Shown here piece by piece: positions 51,626-60,308 of a DNA stretch of 64,000 nt (its first letter is position 1; each line of letters opens with the position of its first letter). The DNA comes from Fimbriimonadaceae bacterium (GTDB lineage: Bacteria > Armatimonadota > Fimbriimonadia > Fimbriimonadales > Fimbriimonadaceae): positions 1 to 64,000 of the forward strand of contig JAMLGR010000013.1 of the NCBI GenBank assembly GCA_023957775.1. Reading direction: 5' to 3'. The notes under the pieces are model-generated. The model did not search any database and had not been told where the DNA came from. It saw nothing but the letters and a program-made list of their open reading frames with translations. The position numbers and the translations under genes were made by a program.

Positions 51626-51690
51626 TATCGTTGATCGTTTGTCGTTTGTCGCGCTCCCGGACGACAAACGACCAACGACAAACGACCAAC
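51626..51690. repeat. Inverted heptamer arrays (TCGTTTG / CAAACGA)
   Basis: CGTTGATCGTTTGTCGTTTG on the left is the reverse complement, nearly base for base, of the CAAACGACCAACGACAAACG series on the right, with a short GC-rich spacer. The hairpin lies between two divergent genes, immediately before the exonuclease III start. Confidence 0.8.
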
Positions 51691-51713
51691 GCCCCGGGCG
51701 GTACGCTCCGACC

Positions 51714-52487
51714 GTGCGTGTGGCGACTTTCAACTGCAACTCGGTGCGGGTGCGGCTCCCGATCATTCTCGACTGGCTCGCGGAATACGAGCCCGACGTG
51801 CTGGCCCTTCAGGAGACCAAGTGCGAGGACGCGAAATTCCCGGTGGCGGAGTTCGAGGAGTGGGGGTGGCACGCGACGATCCACGGCCAGAAGGCCCGAA
51901 ACGGCGTGGCCCTGATCACCCGCACGCCGCCGACGCACGTGACCACCGGCTTTGGGGATCCTGTGTTCCCGGAGGACTGCCGGATCATCAGCGCGCTGGT
52001 GGGTGGCGTGGCGGTCGTCAACACGTACGTGCCGAACGGCACCGAGGTGGGCACCGACAAGTTCGAGTACAAGCTCCGGTGGCTCGAGCGGTTTGCCAAG
52101 TACCTTGGCGAACGGTTCAAATCCTCCGACCCCGTCGTGTGGCTCGGCGACATCAACATCGCGCCAACGCCCGACGACGTCTACAACTCCCCCCGCTTCC
52201 TCGGCGGCGTCGGCCACCACCCCGAGGAGTTCGCCCGCCTGGAGGCGATTCGCGATTTTGGTTTCGTGGACGCGTACCGGAAGTTTCACGAAGGCCCCGG
52301 CCACTACACGTTCTGGGACTTCGTCGTCCCGGCCGCCGTGGAGAAGAACCGCGGTTGGCGCATCGACCACATCTACCTCACCGAACGTCTGGCCGATCGT
52401 TGCACTGCGTGCGAAGTCGACCGGGACCCCCGCTCGCTCGAGCGCCCCTCGGACCACACGTTCGTGTACGCGGATCTGGGGGAGTAG
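51714..52487 (+). CDS. xthA: Exodeoxyribonuclease III
   Basis: This 257-residue protein has the full set of ExoIII/AP-endonuclease motifs: VRVATFNCNSVRVRLP, LALQETKCED, NTYVPNGTEVG, WLGDINIAPTPDDV, GWRIDHIYLT and RPSDHTFV. It cleaves DNA at abasic sites and removes 3' blocks. The GTG at 51714 was chosen because the strand beta-1 begins there and the upstream frame is heptamer repeat. A second GTG at 51720 is possible. Confidence 0.93.
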   Translation: MRVATFNCNSVRVRLPIILDWLAEYEPDVLALQETKCEDAKFPVAEFEEWGWHATIHGQKARNGVALITRTPPTHVTTGFGDPVFPEDCRIISALVGGVAVVNTYVPNGTEVGTDKFEYKLRWLERFAKYLGERFKSSDPVVWLGDINIAPTPDDVYNSPRFLGGVGHHPEEFARLEAIRDFGFVDAYRKFHEGPGHYTFWDFVVPAAVEKNRGWRIDHIYLTERLADRCTACEVDRDPRSLERPSDHTFVYADLGE

Positions 52488-52581
52488 GTTTGTGGTTTGT
52501 GGTTTGTGGTTTATGGTTTGTGGGGGAGAGGGAAGGGTGATCGCGTCGAACAAACCACAAACCACAAACCATAAACCACAA
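52487..52581. repeat. Inverted heptamer arrays (GGTTTGT / ACAAACC)
   Basis: The left arm (52488-52521) repeats GGTTTGT, with one GGTTTAT. The right arm (52550-52581) is its complement, including the matching ATAAACC unit, so the stem pairs for at least 19 bases without mismatch. The spacer is 28 bases. It may act as a terminator for xthA. Confidence 0.85.
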
Positions 52582-52587
52582 TAGGCC

Positions 52588-53490
52588 ATGGTAACAGCGC
52601 TGCTCTGTGCCGGAGCAATGGGAACGACACCCTTGATCGAAGATGCCGCCCTTACCCGTCACGTGGTCGAGGCGGTGAAGGCGACTCTGGCTGAGAACGT
52701 GGAGGCCACGGGCGTCAAGCCCGACGAGGTCTCGGCGACCTACGTGGAGCTGGGGGAAGGGAAGGGGCCGTTCAAGATGGGACAGTACCGTGGCGACGAG
52801 CCTTACTATCCCGCGAGCGTCGTGAAGCTCTTCTATCTCGCATTTGCCCACGAGCGGATGGAGCGCGGGGAGATCCGACGAACGGACGAGGTGGACCGTT
52901 GCCTGCGCGACATGATCGTGGACTCCTCGAACGAGGCCACCCAGGCCGTGGTGGACCTTGTCACCGACACCACGGGCGGGCCCGAACTTGCGCCCAAAGC
53001 CCTCGAACAATGGTCGGAACGCCGCAACGTGGTGAACCGCTGGTACGCCGAGCGGGGCTACGAAGGCATCAACGTGAACCAGAAGACGTACGGCGAGGGC
53101 CCCTACGGACGCGAGCGCCAGTTCCTCGGACCGAACTACGAGAACCGCAACAGCCTCACGTCCAACACGACGGCCAGGCTGATGGTCGAGATCGCCACGC
53201 ACCAGATCGTGACCCCGCAGCGCTGCGACCAGATGCTCGAGCTGCTGCATCGCCAGATCCCGGCGGACAGCAAGGACGCGGATTCGCAGTCCAAGGATTT
53301 CACGGGAGCAGTCCTCCCCTCCGGCTCGGAGCTTCACTCGAAAGCCGGCTGGACCTCCACGGTCAGGCACGACGTCGCCTTCGTGACTTTGCCCGATGCG
53401 CGGAAGTGCGTGATCGCGATCTACACGAAGTCCCACAGCGGCACCCCGGTGATCATCAAAGGCCTCGCCAAACGGTTGTTGGGCCTCTGA
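52588..53490 (+). CDS. Class A beta-lactamase-like serine hydrolase
   Basis: This 300-residue protein has the three motifs of serine beta-lactamase/DD-peptidase folds: SVVK (Ser77, Lys80), SSN (residues 113-115, in place of SDN) and KAG near residue 265 in place of KTG. The region around it (YYPASVVKLFYLAFAHERME, RHDVAFVTLPDARKCVIAIY) fits the family. Whether it hydrolyses beta-lactams or acts on peptidoglycan cannot be told from sequence. The signal peptide is weak. Confidence 0.82.
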   Translation: MVTALLCAGAMGTTPLIEDAALTRHVVEAVKATLAENVEATGVKPDEVSATYVELGEGKGPFKMGQYRGDEPYYPASVVKLFYLAFAHERMERGEIRRTDEVDRCLRDMIVDSSNEATQAVVDLVTDTTGGPELAPKALEQWSERRNVVNRWYAERGYEGINVNQKTYGEGPYGRERQFLGPNYENRNSLTSNTTARLMVEIATHQIVTPQRCDQMLELLHRQIPADSKDADSQSKDFTGAVLPSGSELHSKAGWTSTVRHDVAFVTLPDARKCVIAIYTKSHSGTPVIIKGLAKRLLGL

Positions 53491-53551
53491 CCCCACCCCC
53501 TAGCGTCCATAGCGTTCTTTGCGTGAAATGTCCCCTACCGTACGGGCCCCG

Positions 53552-53827
53552 TCAGCGCACCTGTTCGTACAGCTTCAGCGTGCCCATGAAGGCGGCCGTA
53601 ACGAAGATCGAGCCGAGGAGGAGGGTCATCATCCCGATCAGGATCGGCAATCCATAGCGGCGAGCCAGCCGGTCTTGGCGTTTGACCGACTCCCAGGCGC
53701 GCTGCTGGAAGCTCTTAGGCAACAGCAAGGGAAATCCGCGGCGTGCGCGTTTGATCACCGGGCGGCGCATGAGCCACAGCATCGCGAACCAAAGTCTGCG
53801 AGCCATCCACCGGGCGAGCACGCTCAT
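53552..53827 (-). CDS. Small basic membrane protein
   Basis: This 91-residue protein is rich in Arg and Trp at the N-terminus (RWMARRLWFAMLWLMRRPVI) and has one hydrophobic helix near the C-terminus (LPILIGMMTLLLGSIFVTAA). No family is recognised. It is divergent from the PAP2 gene with a 26-base gap. Confidence 0.55.
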   Translation of the reverse strand: MSVLARWMARRLWFAMLWLMRRPVIKRARRGFPLLLPKSFQQRAWESVKRQDRLARRYGLPILIGMMTLLLGSIFVTAAFMGTLKLYEQVR

Positions 53828-53853
53828 GCCCCGCCTCCGCGTAAACTGGCCTG

Positions 53854-54423
53854 GTGCGGGCGCTCGACCTTCAGGTCTTCCACGCGATCAACGGCTGGCC
53901 CGAGTGGCTGAGCCCGATTATGGTCTTCCTCAGCGAGGCGACGAAGCAGACTCCGGTGCGCCTGCTCCTCGTGGCGCTCGTGATCTTCCTGCTGGCAAGG
54001 AAAAACACCCGTGCGATGGGGTTCGCCGCGATCCTGGCGTTTCCGATGGCTAACGAGATCTGCGACGTGCTCAAAGCCGTGTTCCAGATGGCCCGACCCT
54101 CGGTCGAGGTTACGGACGCGATCATCCGCACCGCGAAGCTCACCAGCTTCGGAACCGCCTCGGCGCACAGTGCGAACATGGCGGCGGTTGCCTTCGTGTT
54201 CACGGTGTACGCGCCGCGATGGGGCGCGATCTGGATCGTGCTTGCCTTCCTGACGGGCCTTTCGCGCATCTACGTCGGAGTGCACTATCCGTCACAAGTC
54301 CTGTTTGGGTGGGCGGTCGGCATTTTCTCGGGTTTCCTAGTGGTGAAGACGTTCGAAGCGTATGCGCGCATTCGAAGGAAGGCAACCGATGAGCCAAGCG
54401 CCAACCCGGCCGAGCAAGAGTGA
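53854..54423 (+). CDS. PAP2-family membrane phosphatase
   Basis: This 189-residue protein has the lipid-phosphatase motifs in order: KAVFQMARPS (KxxxxxxRP), SAHSAN (in place of PSGH), and SRIYVGVHYPSQVLFG (SRxxxxxHxxxD-like; the final Asp position is Gly-Trp here). It probably dephosphorylates undecaprenyl or other isoprenoid/lipid pyrophosphates in the membrane. It starts at GTG. Its last 35 bases overlap the M50-like gene. Confidence 0.82.
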   Translation: MRALDLQVFHAINGWPEWLSPIMVFLSEATKQTPVRLLLVALVIFLLARKNTRAMGFAAILAFPMANEICDVLKAVFQMARPSVEVTDAIIRTAKLTSFGTASAHSANMAAVAFVFTVYAPRWGAIWIVLAFLTGLSRIYVGVHYPSQVLFGWAVGIFSGFLVVKTFEAYARIRRKATDEPSANPAEQE

Positions 54424-55081
54424 GCAGTTTCGCAACGCGTTGCTGATCGCGACAGGCATCGTCGTGATCGCCTGGTTCGTGCCTGGTCTTGCGGTGCTCA
54501 CAACACCGATCAACTATCTGGGCACCCAGACCCACGAACTCAGCCATGCGCTTGCCGCCCTAGCGACGGGTGCGCAGGGCATCGTGGTGCACGTGTACGC
54601 CGACGGCAGCGGCTTAACCAACACCATGGGCGGCAACCCGATCCTTATCTCGTCGGCCGGGTACCTGGGCGCGACGATTGCAGGTGCGGCCCTGATCGCC
54701 GCGAGTTCGAGCGAGAAGCGAGCCAAGCGTGCCCTCGGGATCTTGGCCGGAATTCTGGCCGTCGGATCGCTGCTCTGGCTGCGCGGCGACGGCATCGGCG
54801 TCGTGACAGCCCTCGGCTGGCTCGCCGCCCTCGGCGCTTTGGCGAAGTGGGGAAAGGGCCTCTGGGTGATCCTCGCCGCCCAATTCCTCGGCCTCCAGCT
54901 CTGCGTCGCGTCCGCGCAGTCCCTCATGACCCTGCTCAACGTCACCGCCCTCGCCACGCGCGAGAGCGACGCACAGAACATGGCGAACCTCACCGGCGTG
55001 CCGGGCTTGTTTTGGGCGCTGTGCTGGTGCGTGCTGGCCGTCATGGCCGTCATGGCCGCGCTACGCCACGCCTGGCGGTGA
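54389..55081 (+). CDS. M50B-like membrane metalloprotease
   Basis: This 230-residue protein has several membrane helices and an HExxH zinc motif (THELSHALAAL, His49-Glu50-His53) at the start of a helix. This is the architecture of the peptidase M50B-like family. A later Asp ligand is not obvious. A GAAGGAAGG sequence supports the start inside the end of the PAP2 gene, so the two are translationally linked. Confidence 0.82.
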   Translation: MSQAPTRPSKSEQFRNALLIATGIVVIAWFVPGLAVLTTPINYLGTQTHELSHALAALATGAQGIVVHVYADGSGLTNTMGGNPILISSAGYLGATIAGAALIAASSSEKRAKRALGILAGILAVGSLLWLRGDGIGVVTALGWLAALGALAKWGKGLWVILAAQFLGLQLCVASAQSLMTLLNVTALATRESDAQNMANLTGVPGLFWALCWCVLAVMAVMAALRHAWR

Positions 55082-55082
55082 G

Positions 55083-55174
55083 TGTCGTTTATCGTTGGTC
55101 GTTTATCGTTTGTCGGGGGGATCGCTGGCGGCAACGAGTCCGGACGACAAACGACAAACGACAAACGATCAACG
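55083..55174. repeat. Inverted heptamer arrays (TCGTTTA / CAAACGA)
   Basis: The left arm (55083-55115) repeats TCGTTTA/TCGTTGG/TCGTTTG. The right arm (55143-55174) repeats GACAAAC in the complementary orientation. It lies between two convergent genes and can form a hairpin of about 30 base pairs with some mismatches. Confidence 0.8.
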
Positions 55175-55183
55175 TGCTTCGCC

Positions 55184-55729
55184 CTAGCGAAGCACAGGCA
55201 CCGGCTCGCTCAAATCAATATTCCCCGTGGTGGACATCGGCGTGTCCTCCACGTAGAAGCGAAGCGCTTGGATGTCGGGGAACTGGCCGAATGTGCGTTG
55301 CAGGCCTTGGATGAGGGCGGATTCGTCGGTGCTGCCGTAGGTCGTGTCGAACGCGCGGTTGAAGTGGAGCTGCGCTTCGCCTTCGATCACTTGTGCGCTG
55401 ACGAGGCGTGCGCCTTCGGGTGCGATCTTCGACTTGGAGAGGAACTCGTTGACTGCGTAAACCTTGGCGTCCACGCCGGTGGGAACGGGCATCTTCGTGC
55501 GGTCGAACCCGATCTCCACGCCTTCGGCATGCGGCGAGAACACCCACACCTGAGTGGCGGCCGGGGCCGGTTTCGACGAGGTGGCTGCCGGGCGGCGCAT
55601 GGGTTCGGGCACGCGGTCGGCGGGCGTGAACTTCACGTAGGCCGCGAGGGCACCGACCACGCCGAGGCCCAGCGCGAGGAGGGCCCAAACGCTCTTGTCT
55701 TGGGTCTTACTCTTCTTTCGCCTTGCCAT
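55184..55729 (-). CDS. GerMN-domain protein
   Basis: This 181-residue protein has a basic start (MARRKKSKTQ), one transmembrane helix (VWALLALGLGVVGALAAYV), a Pro/Ala-rich linker and a GerMN domain (VYAVNEFLSKSKIAPEGARL, GEAQLHFNRAFDTTYGSTDE, LIQGLQRTFGQFPDI). In sporulating bacteria this domain is found in germination and sporulation proteins; in diderms it occurs with peptidoglycan enzymes. It overlaps the amidase stop by 23 bases and is co-transcribed with it. Confidence 0.85.
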   Translation of the reverse strand: MARRKKSKTQDKSVWALLALGLGVVGALAAYVKFTPADRVPEPMRRPAATSSKPAPAATQVWVFSPHAEGVEIGFDRTKMPVPTGVDAKVYAVNEFLSKSKIAPEGARLVSAQVIEGEAQLHFNRAFDTTYGSTDESALIQGLQRTFGQFPDIQALRFYVEDTPMSTTGNIDLSEPVPVLR

Positions 55730-57335
55730 CGCCCAGATACACCTTGAGGCCTTGCACGACCGCATCGGCGACCGCGTCTTGGAATTCGTCGGTCAGCATA
55801 CGCTTGCGGTCGGTCGGATGATTGAGGAAGCCCAACTCCATGAGGATTGCGGGCATTTTAGCACCCCGCAAAACCGCCAGCCCACTTTGGTAGAGGATGC
55901 GGTCACTCTTGGCGCCGAAGTCGGGAAGTTTGCTGACCTTTGCGATCTCGCGCTGCACGCACTCGGCGAGCAGCGCGCTGATGGGGTCCTGCATGTGATA
56001 GAACGTCATGCCGCCCGAGGTCTTGCCCGTCGTGTTCGAGTTGATGTGGACGCTCAGGAACAGGTCGGCCTTGTTGCGGTTGGCGACGTCGGGGCGGGAG
56101 TGAAGCTCGACGGCCACGTCGGTTTTGCGCGTCATGATGACCGTCGCACCCTGCGCGGCGAGGCGCTGGGCGAGTTTCTTGGCGATGGGGAGCGTCAGGT
56201 CCTTCTCGGCGATCTTCTTGTCGGGGCTGCGCGCGCCGGTGTCGCTCCCCCCGTGGCCCGCGTCGACGACGATGACCTTGCCGGCGAGTTTGCCGTTGCC
56301 GACCTCGGGTTTGAGGAGCCGAATCTGCATCTCGCTTGTGACGGTCGCGATTTCGACACCCATGGGCCGCACGAGCCGGATGGCGAGCACCGCGCCCTTC
56401 TCGGTATCGCGCACCTCGATGCTCTCGATGGAAGATCCGGCGGGGCTCTCACTTTCGAACTTCGCGCCGGGAAAGAGCACTTCGATCACGGCGGGTTCGG
56501 GTCGGGTGACGGTCGGCGCTTCTTTGAGGCCGGGGGGCAGTTGGATGCCGAGCAACGCGCTGGCTTTGGTTTCGTTGGAGAGGGTGAGCGGTCCGGCGAC
56601 GGGCAGTTGTGCCTGCCGGGGAGTGACCGGAGGGGCTGTCGTGGCGATTTCGGAGGCCGAGCCGGACGCGTCGCCGGTGGATTCGACGGGCGAAAGGTCG
56701 CCGCTGTAGCCCTTCTTGAGGTCGTAGCGAAACACGCGTGCGGGCTGTTGGGCCATGCCGACCATGACGGGCGTCTCGTCGGTTTCCAGAATCATGCGGA
56801 CGCCGCCCGGTTGCTGTTCGACCTTGGCGCGCGGGCCGAGGGCGATGGAGGTCTTGTTGTCGAGCTTGAGGCCGGGCAGGTCGACAACCACGCGCGGCGG
56901 GTTCTCCGCGCGGGTGATTTTGGGTTTTGTGGCGAGGCTGGCTTCGAGGGTGAAGGTCCCGTCGTCGATCGTGGCGCTTTTGACGACTCCCCAGACGTCG
57001 AGGGTATCGGTTCCCGCACGCCACGCCGAGCCCCCGTCGAGTTTCTCGAGGATTTGGCGAAGGGGGAGGGCGGGCGTCTTGCCGATGCGCGCGAGGGGGA
57101 CATCGACGCGCCGGCCATCGACGGTCACGCTTGCGGTTTCGCCGGCGAGGGAAGTGGTCCATCCCCAGCGCAGGGCGACGGGGGGTGCGACGAAACACTC
57201 TTCATCGACGCGCCACACGAGATCGCGGGCCATGCCGAAGTGGGTGAAGGACACGGTAGCCGGGCGCGGTTCGCCGCCGGCCGCCGCAGTGCCGATCACC
57301 ATCCATGGTATCAAGCAGAGCAGAAGGCGCTTCAT
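55707..57335 (-). CDS. N-acetylmuramoyl-L-alanine amidase (amidase_3) with AMIN domain
   Basis: This 542-residue protein has a signal peptide (LLLCLIPWMVIGTAAAGG), a stalk-like/copper amine oxidase N-like region (about 60-115), one or two AMIN-type beta regions (PPRVVVDLPGLKLDNKTSIA; AVIEVLFPGAKFESES) and a C-terminal amidase_3 domain from about residue 355. Zinc and catalytic residues are visible in VVDAGHGGSDTGA, KIAEKDLTL, SVHINSN and ILMELGFLNHP. It cleaves stem peptides from peptidoglycan, typically at division. The start was set at the signal peptide. Confidence 0.92.
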   Translation of the reverse strand: MKRLLLCLIPWMVIGTAAAGGEPRPATVSFTHFGMARDLVWRVDEECFVAPPVALRWGWTTSLAGETASVTVDGRRVDVPLARIGKTPALPLRQILEKLDGGSAWRAGTDTLDVWGVVKSATIDDGTFTLEASLATKPKITRAENPPRVVVDLPGLKLDNKTSIALGPRAKVEQQPGGVRMILETDETPVMVGMAQQPARVFRYDLKKGYSGDLSPVESTGDASGSASEIATTAPPVTPRQAQLPVAGPLTLSNETKASALLGIQLPPGLKEAPTVTRPEPAVIEVLFPGAKFESESPAGSSIESIEVRDTEKGAVLAIRLVRPMGVEIATVTSEMQIRLLKPEVGNGKLAGKVIVVDAGHGGSDTGARSPDKKIAEKDLTLPIAKKLAQRLAAQGATVIMTRKTDVAVELHSRPDVANRNKADLFLSVHINSNTTGKTSGGMTFYHMQDPISALLAECVQREIAKVSKLPDFGAKSDRILYQSGLAVLRGAKMPAILMELGFLNHPTDRKRMLTDEFQDAVADAVVQGLKVYLGDGKAKEE

Positions 57336-57459
57336 CCTGAGCGTTGCGGGGATTCTACATCTTTTCGCATAATGTGGCAACCCATGGGTGCGTGAAGCGG
57401 CGAGAGTTGGCCGCAGATACCCAGAATATCGGGTTGAAAGTTCCTTGGGAAGAGTCCGC

Positions 57460-57533
<74 letters not shown>

Positions 57534-57689
57534 GAGCTTGCTCGTGGCCTGAGGGCGAGAAGTGGACCCCGCCGAGCGTTAGCGAGGGGAATGAGCGGAG
57601 CGAATCGGGGAGTCCCTCATCGCCCACCACCAGGCGAGTGCCGGCCCGGCGGTGTGCGGGTTGAGAAAGGCACCGGGCTTCGGTCAGCT

Positions 57690-58245
57690 GGAACCCAGCG
57701 GACAAGGGGCCCGCCTCGGGTTGGTACGACAAAAACTGGAGCGTGAACAAGGAGACCACGCGTTACTTCTGCGACGGCCAGATGTGTTTTGAGGAAGACA
57801 ACGTCGAGGAACAAGCCGAAGTTGTGAACTGCACGCGCTACGGCCTGGGCGCCCGGGGCATCGACTGGATCGAGACCTCTGTGAGCGGAAATCCGCAAAC
57901 CTCCCTCTATCCGCTCTATGATGGACATGGGAACATGATCGCCACGATCTCGCTCTCGGGAACGCTGTCCAACCTGCGCGAATACATCCGTCGACCGCCC
58001 GCCTCACCGGGGTGTAGCGCTGGGGCAGGCGCGATCAGTGGGAGTGATGATAACCCAGAATGGTTCCGGTACTGCAGCGTGAACCTTTAGCAAGGGTGTC
58101 GACGAGTCCATTCCGCAGACCGGCGCAGGCACCAGCGACGTTGGTAGCCCGGCAGGTTCATCTCCTGAAGAACCGGCGATGATAGCGCACCAACTGACCA
58201 GTACCGTAACAACGATCCGGTGGACCAGGATGGCCATCTCAATAG
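57690..58245 (+). pseudogene. RHS/YD-repeat protein fragment
   Basis: The first frame (to about 57990) reads RYFCDGQMCFEEDN, then TRYGLGARGIDWIETS and YPLYDGHGNMIATISLSG, the pattern of the RHS repeat-associated core. After at least one frameshift, another frame near 58198-58240 reads YRNNDPVDQDGH, the family's usual end of the core (NNDPVNxxDPDG). N-terminal repeats are absent. RHS proteins carry variable C-terminal toxins; the following sequence to about 58540 could be the remains of one (LEEKSRQALPPGAITGGPTK is readable), but this is too degraded to name. Confidence 0.7.
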
Positions 58246-58644
58246 GAGCGCGAGCTACTCGGCTCATTCATACCGCTATTAGCTCGGGGCAATCTCGAGA
58301 TTTGCGCTTTCCAGATCCACGTACGGCCTGGGCCGAGATGGGCCTCGGGCGGACTGCCGCCAGTCTGTTTGCACGCTCCTTGATGAGGAACCTCGTGAAT
58401 GACCTGAACAATGTCCTCTCCGGATTAACGTTGCTACCTCTTGGGCACCATCCACTGACCTGGATGAAGACCTTGAGGAGAAATCACGTCAAGCTCTTCC
58501 CCCAGGAGCAATTACCGGAGGGCCAACGAAGAAGAAGAAGACGTAGGTGAAGGCAAATGCGAGTTGAGTTTGCGTGATGGCGTCCCAGCAAGTCGGAGAA
58601 TAGAAGAATGCACGTAAGCGGTCGGCGGATCAAGACTTTCGCGA
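58246..58644. other. Degraded sequence downstream of the RHS core
   Basis: No intact gene is seen. One frame near 58460-58545 ends in LEEKSRQALPPGAITGGPTK and a lysine run, the kind of linker found in RHS C-terminal toxin regions. The rest is interrupted by stops. Confidence 0.4.
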
Positions 58645-58778
58645 ATGATCACCGCATATCCGAAGATGCTCTTACCACCGACTGGCAGTGGAAGGAACAC
58701 ATCAAGTCCACGACACATCGATGACTGCAAGGTACATGCTCGGGCGGTGGCCTGTCTCGTGGACGAGGTGCGAGCTAG

Positions 58779-60074
58779 CAGGGTGCTGAAAAAGGCACCA
58801 TTCTTTTGCTATCCATTAAATTCGTCTGAGAGAAGCTGGTTCGTCTTTACAAGTATGAAGGGCGAAGACCAGCTTCAACCGTCGCTTGTCGCGATGATCA
58901 ACCCGGAGATGTTCGTGCTGTGACCCATGCTTTCGCGAGGTCAAGATGTGTCACGGACGCGGTTCTGGCCGACTGCGAATCCGAGTTCTGGGCGATGTTC
59001 CCGATCGACGTGCCCTTCGATCGCACCGGAGAAGCAGCTCCGCGCCCTGGTGCTGATGGTGTTGTACCCATTCCTGAAGAGCAGGCAGCCTGATGGAGCA
59101 CATCCGCTACAACATGCTCTTCCGCTGGTTCGTGGTCAGTCTGGACGCTGACGAAGCGGTCTGGGACGCCTCGACGTTCTCCAAGAACCGGGAACGGTTG
59201 CTCGAAGGCGAAGTTGCGCGGCTGTTCTTCGAGGGGGTGCGAAGTCCACGCGGAGATGCGCCGGCCGAGAGCGAGTGACCACTCACGGTGGACGGCACCC
59301 TGCTGCGCGTGGGCCTCCCACAAGAGCTTCAAGCCCAAGAAGGATCCCCCGATCCGCCCGAAGGCGGCACGGGCTCGAATCCCGAAGTGGACTTCAAGGG
59401 GGAGAGCCGCACGAACCAGACGCACCAGAGCACGACCGACCCCGATGGGGCGGATGGCCCGCAAGGCTGGGGCAGCGGAAGCCAGGCGCCCAGCCACGCG
59501 GGCCACGTTCTGATGGAGAACCGCAACGACTGGTGGTGGACACTGCGGTTACGACGGTTGAGGGCAATCATGAAGTCGATGCGGCGCGCTCAGGATGCTC
59601 GAGGACAACGGGCTGGCACGACGGTAGGCGCGGACAAGCTCTACGACCAGACGAAGTTGTCGAGTGGGCTGCCGCCTGCGGGACATCAAGCCCCACGTGG
59701 CGCGCGGGCACAAGCACAGCCGCATCGACGGCCGAACGACGAGGCACGAGGGCTATAAGACGAGCCAGAAGATCCGCCGTGGAGGAGATCTTCGGCTGGA
59801 GAAAACTGTCGGAGGTTTCAAGCAAGCCCAGGCAGTCGGGGCAATGCGCAAGGTGGTATGGAATCTTTTTGCTCGGAGCGCAGCGTACAATCGTCCGGAT
59901 GGCGAACATCACGCTCCAAACGACCTTGAGGAGTTATTTGAGGCCCCCAGGCGCGCCAAAGACACCGTAAAAACGACGAAAAAACCCGCCGCCTGCGCCC
60001 CTTGGCGGGCGATACCGGCTACATTCCCGCCCAGGGTGCAGACCGCCGAAAACCGGCGGTTCTTCAGCACCCTG
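58779..60074 (+). mobile_element. IS5-family insertion sequence, 1296 bp, inactive
   Basis: The ends are inverted repeats CAGGGTGCTGAAAAA (58779-58793) and TTCTTCAGCACCCTG (60060-60074), 14 of 15 matching, flanked by CTAG on both sides (58775-58778, 60075-60078). CTAG fits the YTAR target duplication of the IS5 subgroup. The length is typical of the family. The transposase inside is frameshifted, so the copy is inactive. Confidence 0.85.
58927..59965 (+). pseudogene. IS5-type DDE transposase, multiply frameshifted
   Basis: Family blocks appear in order but in different frames: APEKQLRALVLMVLYPFLKS (about 59025), IRYNMLFRWFVV and VWDASTFSKNRERLLEGEVA (about 59100-59220), VDGTLL (59286), NPEVDFKGESRTNQTH (about 59375), GHVLMENRND (about 59505), GADKLYDQTK (about 59630) and HSRIDGRTTRHEGYKTSQKI (about 59715-59775). 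At least four frame changes are needed. It is clearly a dead copy or contains sequence errors. Confidence 0.85.
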
Positions 60075-60308
60075 CTAGTGCCAGATTTGGAATGCCGGGA
60101 ATGGACGCCCTTGTCTCATTCGAAGAAATTGACTATGAGCCGATTGATAAGTCGAGATGCCTTATCCGAGCGAAGGGAAAGGGTCTGCTTGGATGGCCCT
60201 ACGTCAGGACGCGGATGATGGTCTGGACCATAGAGTGGGAGAAAACCTTGGCGAGAGAAGCGGAGTCCTTTCGCAAAGCGCAGGCAAACGCACCTGGAGG
60301 TTGAGGGT

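Larger units (their letters stand above)
58645..60304 (+). pseudogene. Small ORF split by the IS5-type element
   Basis: The left part (58645-58778, from MITAYPKMLLPPTGSG to VACLVDEVRA) and the right part (60079-60304, MPGMDALVSFEEIDYEP to ESFRKAQANAPGG) are interrupted by the IS. Removing the element and one CTAG copy joins them in one frame, giving an uninterrupted 119-residue ORF. The family is not recognised. Its place after an RHS remnant is compatible with an immunity-type gene, but that is only positional. Confidence 0.6.

Noticed and set aside
57344-57373. Promoter for tRNA-Val (TTGCGG, 18 bases, CATAAT)
   Set aside because: Both hexamers are poor matches, and the distance to the tRNA (about 87 bases) is long. 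It could equally be chance sequence upstream of the amidase gene.
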